64,000 bases of DNA, taken from assembly GCA_029706075.1 (NCBI GenBank), contig JAINUG010000005.1, positions 4,887,001 to 4,951,000 on the forward strand, written 5' to 3'. The notes beneath the pieces were generated by a model. It made no database searches and was not told the DNA's origin. It saw nothing but the letters and a program-made list of their open reading frames with translations. The first letter of the stretch is position 1, and the number at the start of each line of letters is the position of its first letter. This DNA is from Aldrovandia affinis. Its lineage: Eukaryota; Chordata; Actinopteri; Notacanthiformes; Halosauridae. Positions 1 through 12,600 of the stretch are shown here, piece after piece. The position numbers and the translations under genes were made by a program.

Positions 1-691
1 TAAGTACAAAACAAACTGAAGCATGCAATGAGGTGTGTTTTTGTAATAAGTACAGCCAATAAATCAGTTTGTTCCTAACACAATGTAAATAAAATCAGAC
101 AAATATTTACTTGTAAAGGTTTCATTTATGAACCCAAGTTCAAGTAGTATTGATGTTGACTTGAGGTCAGGTAAGGGAGAGTCGTCTTCCTGTATGTCAG
201 TAGCTCCCCACTGGTTCCTTCAACAGTCATCCCCACAGCCTGGACGGATGTAACTTTCAGCAGTAGCTAGAGGAAACGCAGTGGTGACAAAACCCAACCC
301 AATCCAATGTGAGATATCCTTTCTGTATCCAGAAAACAAGAGGATCAAACAAATATAGCTGTACTGTAAACAAATACTTTAGGGAGCCGACTTGTGTATC
401 AGTGACACAGATGTCAGAGGGCCAGTCTGACTTCCTGCAGGGCGTCGGGATGATGTCCCTGTCCAGTTCAGATGGCCATTCTGGGAGGAGGGGAGTGTTT
501 GTTGTTTTAGTGCATTCCAGCTTAATGACCCAACAGTTGGAACTGCCCAATTTCAAAGGCCATGAATGACGTTAGGAGGTTGGAAAGAACTAACTATTTA
601 GTCTTCAAGCTGGGACACAAATACATTGAATGTACAAGTCTTGTTCTCTACCTTATCTGGAGTCCAAGAGAACAAACTTCCTTTTATGTGG
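1..691. other. No gene recognised
   Basis: The short open frames on both strands in 257-569 overlap each other antisense and resemble no family I know, with no splice context. I see no gene or classifiable repeat here. Confidence 0.5.
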
Positions 692-960
692 AACTGCTAT
701 TAAGAACATAAGACTATATAATGACAAGAAGGCTGTTTGGCCCATCTAGGCTTGTCATATACTAGTCTAAAGAATATCCAGTACTGCATCAAGCCTGGAC
801 TTGAATACCCCAAGTGTTTCTGCCCCCACTACATGACACTGCAAGCTGCTCCACAGATTGACAACTCTCTTCAAAAATTTGAACATTAAGAGCAACTCTT
901 ATGCTGCTTATCTGCCTGGATTCTTCTCAGCTACAACCACTAAAACGAATGAGAATTGTG
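692..960 (+). repeat. Diverged interspersed repeat, copy 1
   Basis: Related to the sequence at 23698-23957. Shared landmarks in the same order are an opening with repeated AACATAA, a GCC-CAT block, CCTGGMCTTGAATACCCC, a CACTACATG block, and AAGCT...CCAC...GATTGA. The 23698 copy sits inside a Tc1 element, so this is a mobile interspersed family. I cannot name the family. Confidence 0.6.
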
Positions 961-3642
961 AGTAATTACATTTAATAAATGCACAGCAATATTGCAACAA
1001 CCTAACAATAGCCCTTTCTTAGAAATCAGTCAAATTATTTCAGATACCTAGAAATTCTCAGCTCAGCTATGCTTTCATGCCTTTTGTTCTGACTGCAACA
1101 GGCAGTTAAATTAAACAATTAAATAATAATTGGACAGAATTAATATTCCACACAGAAAGAAAGCAAAAACTGCATTATTTTTTTACCTATAGTTGTTCTT
1201 ATTTATTGGATACAGGCTAGAATCCATTCACATTCTCAACCATCACATCAAACTGCATCCCACGATTCCACCTACACCCCCTCCTTCACATAGGAATTTT
1301 CTGCTGTTTTACAATTAATAAGTCTTATCAAAAAAGTGCACTTTTTTACTTTATGCAATCAATAATATAACCATCTTACAAGGTTTTGAGAGGGAAGAAA
1401 CAAACAAAAGAAAAAAAAAAGAAAAAGAAAAAAACAAACACAAAACTGCTCATGGTTTCACTGTGCATTGACTTTTCTTTCTATTACAGCACTGCAGGCG
1501 AACAATTTAAGGACATTCCATGACTCACAAATGTAATTAACCATATTGTGTGCACATTTCTGGTTATTCTAAGCAAGCAAAATCCCCAAATAAGATCTTT
1601 ACATTTACAAATGTTGTCTCTTAGCATCTATACACCCTCTCCCTCCTATTAAACCAGTACGTTGGTGGCCTACATAAGACTGGTAGACTAGGAATAATAA
1701 TCATAATAATTATAATAGAACATCAAGGAAAATAAAAAGAACAGCTATACGTATGCTTTAATAAAAAAATGTAAAAGACCCAACACGTTTAACATGCCCC
1801 CCTCCTTCCTTCATCCGATTCAACTCCAGTTAGCTCTAGTTTTGGAGGTACGTTAGTTTTAGAGATTTTAGAGGAAATAAGAGAATACATAGCAGGTCAG
1901 TTGCAGATCCACCTCACCCCCCAAAAGAAACGGTGCACTGGCTTGAATGCATGACTGTGATGTATACATGTGGGTGCTTAGCTTTAACACTTCATTTCAC
2001 TTGTCAACCAACTTAAAAGCAGTATATTGAAAATGGACTATAACAAGCTGCATTATGCTGGATGTGATTGTGCACTGTGCCTGGGTATGCTCGTGGCTAC
2101 TTTGTTTTTTGAGTAGTGTTTTTATTTTTATTTTTTTTTTTTTTTACTACTGTAGCTTTCCAAAGAGCACATACTTATTTTCCAGGCCTTTGCAAATTGC
2201 AAAGTAGCAGAAATCCAGCAGCCTTCCAAAGACTGAAGAGGTCTGCAGATTACAGTTGCACACGCTGCTCCACAGCAGGATGTTACCCACAGCGTGCCAG
2301 CAGGAATCAGTTAAAGGAGTTGAAGGGGCGACTGAATAAAGAATAAAGGAGTGAACAAAGAGCAAACCAAGAGCAGTCGTGTACAAGGTGGTCACTAAGT
2401 AGTTCAATCATTAATGACTAGGCGGGGCTGTTTAAGGTCATGTCAGAAAGAAATCAAACACAATTTTGCAATTTTTGCTGTTACTTCAAACAAAATAAAT
2501 CCAACTACATTACTGTCAGTCATGGTTTAGTATGCAAAAAAAAAACTAAAAACAACCAGCATCCGTTCTTAAAATCTGTGAATGCTATTGTGTGCATGAA
2601 TGTGGTTACACACCATGGTCTATCTGCCTTTGGGTACAAGAGATCCATAAAGCCAAGTTGTCCTACTGGTAATATAAATGCTACTGAATGGTTAGAAGAC
2701 TGAAGAGGGCCTCCAGATTATAAACAGAACAACCAAACATTCACTCACCCCAACTCGAGGGTTTTACATTCACGTAATACTGACCCTACATGAACCTAAC
2801 GCTCTTAAACATACGCATATTCCATTCTGTCCTGCTCCATAGATTGCAAGCATATTTCAACCATAGCAACACGTACACCTTTTTCTGTGCTTATTTATAC
2901 TATAATTCTATATCCGGTAACTTGTGCGCCAAAAGTAAATTACCCATTTAACCTCTGAAATCTTGAATTTACCGCAGAGATACAGTGCTGCATGGGGAAG
3001 CGCCTATTCAGTAATGCATTATAACATAGTGATGATGACAAATGAGGAACTTTTTCACACAAGATACACAAAACATAAATATCTGGTTTGTAGGTATTCA
3101 TATTGTAGTTTTGTGTTTCTACCCCCCCCCTCACCCCTTTTGTTGAAGGAGACAATATCCACAGGACATTATAGACAGGAATCTGCTGGATTGAAAGGAG
3201 AATGCCTGGTTTTCCTGCACTGCCTTGCACCCAACATTACAGATATACGGCTAATATGTCAGACCCTGCTTTACCAAAAAGCACTGCATTTCTGCACTAG
3301 CTCCAACCAAACACTTCAGATCAATTCACTTTAACACCATCAATACTCCTGAGTAGTTTTTTCCCTACTGCCTATGTCTGCGTCACTGTCTGATTTTTAC
3401 ATCGTTAACAAGAGCTGGAACAGTGCTGTAATCTTTAGTCAACCGAACGAGACAGCCGGTGGCATGACAGCTTAGGATGGGGGTTGCCATATCGGGGTTG
3501 GCTGTTGCTTTGCTCCTGTCTGAGGATCTGTTGACGCTCCAGTGCAATGCTCCATTGCATGGGATGAGGGGGGGTGGGGTCTGCACAGCCCAAACCCCGC
3601 CCCCTCACAATGTTACAGTCCCATTCCTTCATTCCCACTCCG
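961..3642 (-). other. Probable usp12 3' untranslated region and downstream flank
   Basis: AT-rich sequence after the usp12 stop codon with no coding exon that I can support. Several minus-strand AATAAA signals occur; one lies near 1199-1205, which would give a UTR of about 2.4 kb, similar in scale to the long UTR known for mammalian USP12. Homopolymer runs occur at about 1411-1435, 2130-2146 and 3121-3130. The true transcript end cannot be fixed from sequence alone. Confidence 0.45.
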
Positions 3643-6600
3643 TCAGTCTCTGGACTGGTAGAAGAGGATGTACCCTGACTCCGAATTCTTGGAGATGTCC
3701 GACGTCAGACCGTAGAACTCCTCAATTGCCTGGGCATCAATTTTCTGCAAAGGAGGGGGGGGGGAGAGAGAAGGATGAGGGTTTGTGTGGCAGCGCAGTA
3801 GGGTCGATCAGCTTGTATAATCCATGGCCGAAGACGGAGAAACCACAGGAATCTGCACAAACCATCTGGATGAGTATTCCAGAGGAGTGGAAACTTCACA
3901 TGTCAGCCAGCATTTCCCAAAGGTGGCCCTAGGCCCACTCCACAGCCAAACATAAGGCCAGGAATATTTTCCATAGTTGAAAAAGCAGGCCCTCACTTCA
4001 CTTAGGTCTAGTGTAAGTTTAAGGAGGGAGTTTAAAGAAATAGTCTTTAAGGACTATTTTCCTTCCAATAGTAGCCGCTAATTAGCCCTGGCAGCATTCC
4101 TTTTTTGTTGTTTTGTTTCAGATTTTTTCCCATCTTTCTCCCAATTTAGTGTCCAATTTTACACTCTATTTATTTCGATTCACCCTCCCCCCCGAACTCG
4201 CTGCCCGTCCCCCGGGTCAAGCTATTCCCCGAGGCTGGCAATGATCCGCCTCCTCCTAGACCGCACTCGCATATTATTTTGTCCTCCACGCTCCTCGTCG
4301 AGCTCGTGCCAGCTCACCCTCCCCCTCCCCCCTTCCCCTGGGGCGGACAGCCAAACACCGCGCCCGATCGGCGCTCCCAGCCAGGGCCGGTCTGGCACCG
4401 TGACCGCGAATAGGCAGCTCACACTCGCAAGGCACCAGTGAAAGCGAGTGCATTAGACTGCTATGCTATCCGAGGCCCTGCCCTGGTAGCATTCTAGCAG
4501 AGTGATTTAATACAAACATATGGTATTGTGGCTTGATGGAAATAACCAGTGCCAAGCAACAAATGCCATAGTTAGCTCCCAGAGGTGAATAAGCTTTCCT
4601 TGCAATTGAGTGACAGGACAGACCACATGCGTCTCTGCTTTTAAACTTCAATCCACACAAAGCTCCATGGAGCAAACCACCTCCCCCAACCTCTTCAGCC
4701 TCTGCCACACACCACTTGACAATTCCAACTAAAAATGCCAAGTTGTCTCTGTGCTAATCCCTTAATAAGAAAACCTACATTATTAATGAAAACTAAAGGT
4801 ATTTCAGTCACTAAAAAGGAATGCCAGGGATGTATCAATGCTGAAGAGCAATTTACATGCCTTGATGCCTATATTTCAGTAACTGGGGAAAATGCTTTGC
4901 TCCCCATGCACCACCACATGTATGACTTTTATAACATTTCATTTCAGAAATTGAATGTAATATTAAGTCTTAAGAAATATCAGAATGTTATAGAATTAAA
5001 GACCCAAGTGTGAAGTGACTAAGATGATTATGCTTTTACTGTGAATCTGCAGAGACTTATTATTAGTCTGTTAGTCTATTGTATTATTAGTAGTATTAGT
5101 AGAAAAAGAGGCAGCCTTACCTCTACAATGTCATCATCAAACAGAAGCCAGAAGCCATGGCTCTTCACTATGGTGATGTAGTGACCACGATTTGGGCCAC
5201 TGTGATAGGAGAACAAAGACAGTTATTTCTGACTGAAACCACCAAGAATCAGCATAAAAACATACCATGTGTGTCTTTGCACATATATGTCATTGTTCAG
5301 ACAGGCACAGAGTTAATATAACTGCTCAGCCATATTGGAGGCCAAGTGATTCATTCGGCATTTGCGCACGCAGCACAGCATACCTGCCACAGTGCACCAC
5401 GACGGCCACCAGATCGTACATGCGGTCAGGGTTGGTGGCGTCGCCAGAAGTGTTGAAGAGCCGCAGCTCCAGGGGGAAGACCACGCGGTAGGAGAGCTTG
5501 GTGTAGCGGTGCAGCTGGTCCATGTACTTAAACCTCTTCAGATGCAGGGCCAGGATCATGGGCAGCTTCTTCACCCGCATCCTGAAGACCACACGGTGAA
5601 TACACAGAACAGGGGAGGCGTGAGCGCACCAGGGGACACAGAGAGAGGTGCAGTATGGAGGGAGACATACAAACCCTGTCAGTTCTTGGGCTTAGGTAAC
5701 ATGCAAGTTTCAGTAATGTCTTCATGTCTAAATTTTGTTATTTTTTATTGTCTATTCGTTGCATCAAAGCCACCCATGAATAAATGTAGCCATTTAGAAA
5801 TTTCCAACTGAAACTCTGCTGTTCACACAGAGAGAGCATTTAGGATCTAGTCTTCATACACAGTAACAGGTAATACTATCATTATGTTCGACTTTATTGT
5901 TGAAATGTTAAAGCTCAACATTATTCAACTCAACATTCATTTTCGTATCGGTGTATTAAAACCAAGAAATGTAACGAGAAATAAGAGACATGCTCCGGGG
6001 TGAAACATTGAGTCTTTAAGCAATGTTTAGTTTAATGCTTAATGCTCAGTATCCACACATAAATCGCTCACCACTTAAGAATCAAAATCAGACACCCCCA
6101 CCTTACCTTTTCTGTGCTTCCTGCTTACTCCGACACTGCTCACAGTAGTACTTATATTCGCTACATAGTGTCTCTGTGTTGCTGAAGCCCCTGTAAATGT
6201 GAAAAGGAAGAGCAGAGGAAAGGATTGGGTTTAGATTTCACAGCAATGGCCAAGAGGCGCACAGTCACAAGACCCTCGGGTGTGCCTACCTGAGACAGTG
6301 GGTGATGGAGGTGTTCTGCTCTACGTCCACCGAGAGGTCCAGGAAGTCCTCATCTTTGCTGCTCACCTGGGAGAAGAAAAAAAGAATGCACACAAACGAT
6401 ATCGGTATTGAGAGGAGGGTGGACTTGAGCTTCCTCTTTATGGCCATCCTGCTCCTTAACTCCATAACTAACCCTTATTACCGCTTCGCAGTTGAGGCAG
6501 CGTGTCTCGTTGGTCAGTGTGCCCTGGAAGATCTCGTGGACCCAGGTCTGCTGAGTCTTCTCAGCCTCCTCCCCCTCCGCTGCACTCCCGCCGCCGCCAC

Positions 6601-9600
6601 CACCACCGCCACCGCCACCGCCTCCTCCTCCTCCTCCTCCTCCCCCATTCTGCACCAGCTTGCCGTTCTGCTGACGTTCCTGGCTCTTCTCTTCTTGCAG
6701 CAGGTCAGCGATGGTGTTGAGCAGGTAGTTGAGGAACTCATGTGCATCTTGCTGCATGTAGTTGTCAAACAGTTCTGCGCAAGGAACACGAGGAAGAGAG
6801 ACAGGAGGAACAAGAGCGGTATGTCACAAGATCTCACTCTCTAAACATTTCAGCCTGGACAACAATTGTCTATATTATTATTCAGACCTGAGTAACTACT
6901 CATCAAAAATAGTATCGCTTTTCATACGAGAGGCCACCGGTAGCTTTATGATTTCGATTAGTTACTGACAAAGCCTGCAGAGTTTTACCAGCTTTGAGGA
7001 CTGAAGTCACTCATCTCAAGGCAACTGGTACTCACTTCCAAAAAGTTTCCAAGTCTCTACCTTTACTTCCCACCACCTCCATTCCATTCAGCCTAGCTTA
7101 GCATACAACATTACCTGAAGAAATGGCACACCTCCACCTTCCCTCCCACTCTCCCTCCCTGTGGAGTTCATTCCCACCAATCTTCTCACCATTTTCCTTC
7201 CTCAGCCTAGAGATGAACTTCTTGGGCGGGATGACGCCCACCTTCTTCTTCTGCGTGGCAATGCTGTTGAAGAGGTCGGCCAGGCAGGTAAGCAGGCTTT
7301 CTTTACGTCGAGGCTGGACCTTGTACGCCAGCACCTTCTCCCGAAACGGCCGGCAAAAGTACAGGGCCTGCAGCACTGAATTGCAGTAGCAGGTGTTCCC
7401 AAACTGGGGGGGTTGGTGACAAAGAAATACAAGAGAAGGGACATTTGACTTGATTTTAATGATGCCGGAACAAGTACATAAAGTTATATAGTTTGTTTGT
7501 TTGTTTATATATGCACACGCACACGCACGCGCACACACACATGCAAGTAAGTGCCAAAATAAAGGAAACACCAACATAAAACATCTTAATAGGGTGTTGG
7601 ACCACCACAAGCCACCAGACCAGCTTCAATGCACATTGGGATACATTCTACAAGTGTCAAACTCTATTGGAGGGATGCAACACCATTCCTCCACAAGAAA
7701 CTGCATGGCTTTGGTGTTTTGTTGATGGTGGTGGAAAACGCTGTCTCAGGTGCCAATCCAGAATCTTCCATAAGTGTTCCATTGAGTTGAGATGGCCATG
7801 GTATATAGTTTACATCATTTTCATGCTCATAAAACCATTCGGTGACCACCATAACAGAGCCGCCAGAACCCTTCATTGTGGAAAATAAATCACTCAGGCA
7901 TGTAGGCTTCTTTTGTTGTGCACCACACATCAAGTTGTTGAGAAGAGGGTGAAGGATGACTCCTCTGACCATATTACCTTTTTACGCTGCTCAATAGATC
8001 AATGCCTGTGTTCTTTACACCGCTTTACTTGAAACAACCCTGCATTTTTCAGTGTAATAAGGGGTTTATGCACTGCAACCCAACCATCCTCTCTGAAGTT
8101 CTTGATGGACTGTTCTCAATGAAACTGCCTGCTCACACCTTAGATTGATATTTGCAATCAACTGATGCTCGTATGTTTTGCCTTGCATCTCAAACTAATG
8201 TACGGACATCAGGGTCAAGGAGTATGTGTTTTGGACTACAGTTGCCCCTAGTTGATGATGTCTTTCCCTCAGACTTCCATGCAAACATCACCTTAGTCAC
8301 TGTTCCTTGTGAAACGTCAGCAAGTTGAGCGGTCTTCATCACTGAAGATCCTGCCAACAATCCTCCCCAACAATCACCCCTCTTTCTGTCATTAAACAGA
8401 TTTCAAAATGGAGAGTGCCCAAAGGGAGCCAACTGTGTCTCACACTACTGCATCTTACATTCCAACATGAGTGTGATGGAATTTGGGTCAGATAGTCAGG
8501 ACTACACACTGTCAAGTTTACTACTAGAGTGTTCCCCCCAAATAAGCTGAGCTTTCCTAAGCATTCTGTGCATGAAAGTAGTCTGTCCAGGGGTACTTAT
8601 CTGGTTTGCCATGTAATCCCAATATACATTGCAGGGGCCCAGATTAGCAGTCGTTCTATCGTCTCAGACGACAAAAAATTAAGGACGACCTTCGATTTCC
8701 AAGTGATCGTCCTGCTGACAACTGTGAATTTAGGATTTTTGAAAATTTTTATTAGCTAACTGGAACTATTTCTGTTTTACACTCACATCGTAACAAACAT
8801 GTCATGCACGGATATTAAAAAATATTTCCGAAGTTCCAAATGGGAAAAGCGGTACATTGTCACTCGCATGCAGTCTGTGCTCACCGCGTTTGTTGTTGTT
8901 GCTATGCCAGACTGCAGCAGTCAAGCAAGTTCGCGGAGCGCGGCACATAGACACAACAGCGAGAACCATCTAGTTAGTTAGCTAGCTAACATTAGTGTTC
9001 ACGGACATTGGGTATCAATATCTGTTGTTGCTAGTTGCTTGCTAACACAATGCTTAGTAAGTGATCATGCATTTATCACTTACCAAGCCTTGATTTAGCA
9101 AGCAATATCCGTGAACACTAGCTAGCTAGTTACTGTCTATATTCAGTTCAGTGAGCCCTCCCACCAGGCTGAAGAATCGTTGTGATTTTCCTGCAGTGAT
9201 TTCTCATCCCCGTCCTACAGTCCAAGCACAAATCATTCCCACATCCCTGCTCGGTTAAATCTAGGAATTATTAGCTAGCCATTACGTTAGCTGCCATACC
9301 ACACTCTAGTTGGGAATGGAAAAATCTCTCTCGCTCGAGTCCCGACTAGAGTGTACGTTATGATGTACTGTACAGTCAGAACACTAGTCGCTAACGCCAC
9401 CTGCGGGCACCCGTCAGAGCTTCACTGCTACACAGTCCCATGAGCACACACTGCACAAGTCAAACATAAATATCCGTGTAGAAAAGAAATACCGTTAACC
9501 ATCATGTCCATCTTTGGGCTACATACGACATAGTGGCATTTTCAAAGATGTGGAGACTTATTGAGGGTGCAAGTCCACCCCCCAATAAAAAGGCTAAAAC

Positions 9601-12600
9601 CAAAGAAGATCAGCTAAAAACTCAGATTCAGAGAGCATAGATCGCACTTTCCAGGAAAATTGGAAGGTGAATAGACCAAGGACAAGTAACTTTTAGGAAG
9701 GACAAGTATCTTTTCTAAGACACTTGCCCTTTGACAAGTATGATTTTTACCCTAATCTGGGCCCCTGCATTGAAACAACAATTATTAGTGTCCAGGAATT
9801 CACTTATCAGTAACTGTCAAAGGACATTAAGGATGTTGCTTTTTGTTTGCCGACAAATTCATAACTGAAGGGAATACTAAACAGCAGGATCAGGCTTTTG
9901 CCTTCATAGTAAAAAAATGCTACATTTGACTGTGGTGGAGAAATGAATCAAATTGTGCTTCATGGGCATAATGTGAAAATGATCAATCACTGGTGTCATT
10001 CATCAAAGAGTTCATACAGTCGCAGAGACCATATCTGTCAAGTAATACAACAAGAGAATAGGAGAACAGTGGCACTTACGTTGACCAATCCAAAGTAGTG
10101 TTCATTTACGGGAAACTGTTCCGGTCCGATCTCCTTCTCCAAAGCAGAGGCATTGGCGCCCTTAAACAAAAAAAGTTAACATTTTTTCCCATCAAACCCA
10201 TTTCCCAAAGTTCAGGCTCACCATGTTGAGGTTCATCCAAAACCCAACTCTCCCAATGCAGTATAGCTCAGGGGTATTTAATGTACTGGGACACTCTGGC
10301 TCCTCAGAACAAAGGGCACCCATTCCTGGCATAGCACTGCAATTCAGGCTATTGTCCGCATAGTGAGCTTTGATATTCTCACCTGGTGATACAGCACACT
10401 TTCAAGTTACAGCTCCTTCATACGCTTTTGAAAAGCGGTTTATTGTCAGCACTTTTTAAGGCTATACTAACCAATGGGCTTAATAAACTGAAGGACTTTT
10501 GGATTGTAAAAGCGTTTCTAATTGCACGAATGGTTGAGTGTATGGTAAAGGCATATTGATTTTCTTAACTGGTGGTGGTAGTTTCTCACAACTGTCCCAG
10601 GTGAATACATCAGCAGCTCTAGAGAGTGTGGGACCAGCAAGCCAGTTGAATAGCAACTTAAAGGAGAGGGAGTGAGATCACTGCACTAAACAGGTATTTG
10701 CTGGCTCTTGGCGAGACATGGCTCCCAAATCTTGGGAAAAATTATGGGATGTTACTGAACTATAATCTGCAGGATAATACACTTCAAATAGGTCTGGATA
10801 ACACATCATTTTGTATATCTTGTCAAATTTCATCAAGTTTTTTTCCCCCAATGTTTCAAAGCTTGCCAATTGAAGAAACTGGTATAGTTGCATTTTTCAT
10901 GAGTGTCTTAAGCTTGAATGCTCAGCAACACTGTAAAGCTTGGACTATAGCCATCTTAATTCTAGCAATGGCACTGACAATCTACTACATTGCCAAATGT
11001 GCATCATTATAGACTTCTGCTCATGCTTGCATTATTAACTATATAATGACTCATCATGCACCATTTATTTTGTCTAACTTACACAACTACCAACATACTA
11101 TAATTAAAAATGTAGTAGAAATATTTGAGCTATGTTTATGACTTATTTTTAGCCTTAACAAACCTGTTTGCCGACTCCAGACAATACTATACATCAGCAC
11201 TTAAGTGGCAGCCAGGTTGAATAAACAGGACAATGATAACTTTGTTACAAGGGACAGAACCTTAAGTAATGTATCGCTGTATCACTGCTGATTGCAATAA
11301 AAGCAATGTATACAGATGTCTCAAAGTGTTCACTTTGGACCACTTTTTGAGCGCGATTTGGCACACTCTCTAGCATTATAATATGCTCCATTCAACAGTC
11401 ATACCAAAACAACATTATAACCTTGTTGAATAGGCCTAAATAAGTGAATATTATTGAAATTAATAATGTCCAGCCAAACAATAATGTCTCTCAATTTGCC
11501 ACGGAACACTAACGCGGAAGTGCTGAATACATCACGTGATTCGTTTTAGCTAATCACATCATCAGAAATGGCCTTAAAGCTTCATTAGCCAATGAGATTT
11601 CTGAAAGTAGCATTTTGTTAATTCACCAATTATCATGACTACAAGGAAGATGACCATATATTTTTCCAAACATCGCGGCGTCATACCTCACTCAAAAATG
11701 CTAACATTTGCTAAAGTTAGAATAAATTTGTGGACGCAAACAGAACAAATATAAAAAAATTAACACATTTATGTTCCGTTTAGCAAAAACGTCATGTTTG
11801 CCTGCCATGTCTCGCCTTAAGCATAGATGCATGCACTACTATCACTACCAATATACAGTAAGCTGCATCCATTAGTTAATGAACCTGCGTAATAATAACA
11901 AATAATACATGCATCTATGTCAGCTAGCTACTTCAATTTTTTCTAATAGACATTAGATCATTTTGCTAGCCACTGTAGTTAGCAAAATTATTATTATTAA
12001 CCACTATTCACAGGTTTCACATGTTTCCTTTTCAAGCACGCCCAGCACATCGTGTACCTAATGTCTAGCAAACAAGGACGCTGAGCAGGTGCAGTTCAAT
12101 GAGTTAAATGGCTAAAGTAAATAAAGGAGTGCAAACAAATTACAGTATATTTAAATGCAAAATGGCTATTTAGAAAAAAAATAAAAAGGCATCTATATAC
12201 AGCAAGTAGACAAATTTATCTTGTTCACAACCCATCCAAAAATAACAGATGTAGCTTGCTACACCTAAGTACCATCCATCTCCATGGTTATCAAAAAAAC
12301 AAAGCAAAAGCCCACTTCATTCTCTCTGTGTGCACCTTGCTGACGAAATTGTCCATCTTTGCTCAAACTGTTCTGCTCCACCCCACACTTCACTAACTTG
12401 CGCAGTATTTGCTTGCGAGTTGTCCATGTCACATCATGTGAAGCTTTCAATCCTTGTGGAGGGATCAAGGGAAGTATGTAACATTGAACTAATTGGAACA
12501 GGGTCATGTGAGGGGGATTCGCATGAGGGAATTTAGGATGATACCGTGTGAAAATAATGTCCTCATGGCTGAGTTATGAAGAATGAAGCAGAACTGGAAG

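Noticed and set aside
2963-3334. 123-codon plus-strand open frame antisense to the usp12 3' UTR
   Set aside because: Overlaps another frame on the opposite strand; composition and content are not protein-like.
3477-3932. 151-codon plus-strand open frame
   Set aside because: Antisense shadow of the usp12 last exon and adjacent intron.
6302-6844. 180-codon plus-strand open frame with Ser/Thr/Ala runs
   Set aside because: Antisense of usp12 exons 4 and 5; the runs are the complement of the glycine repeat.
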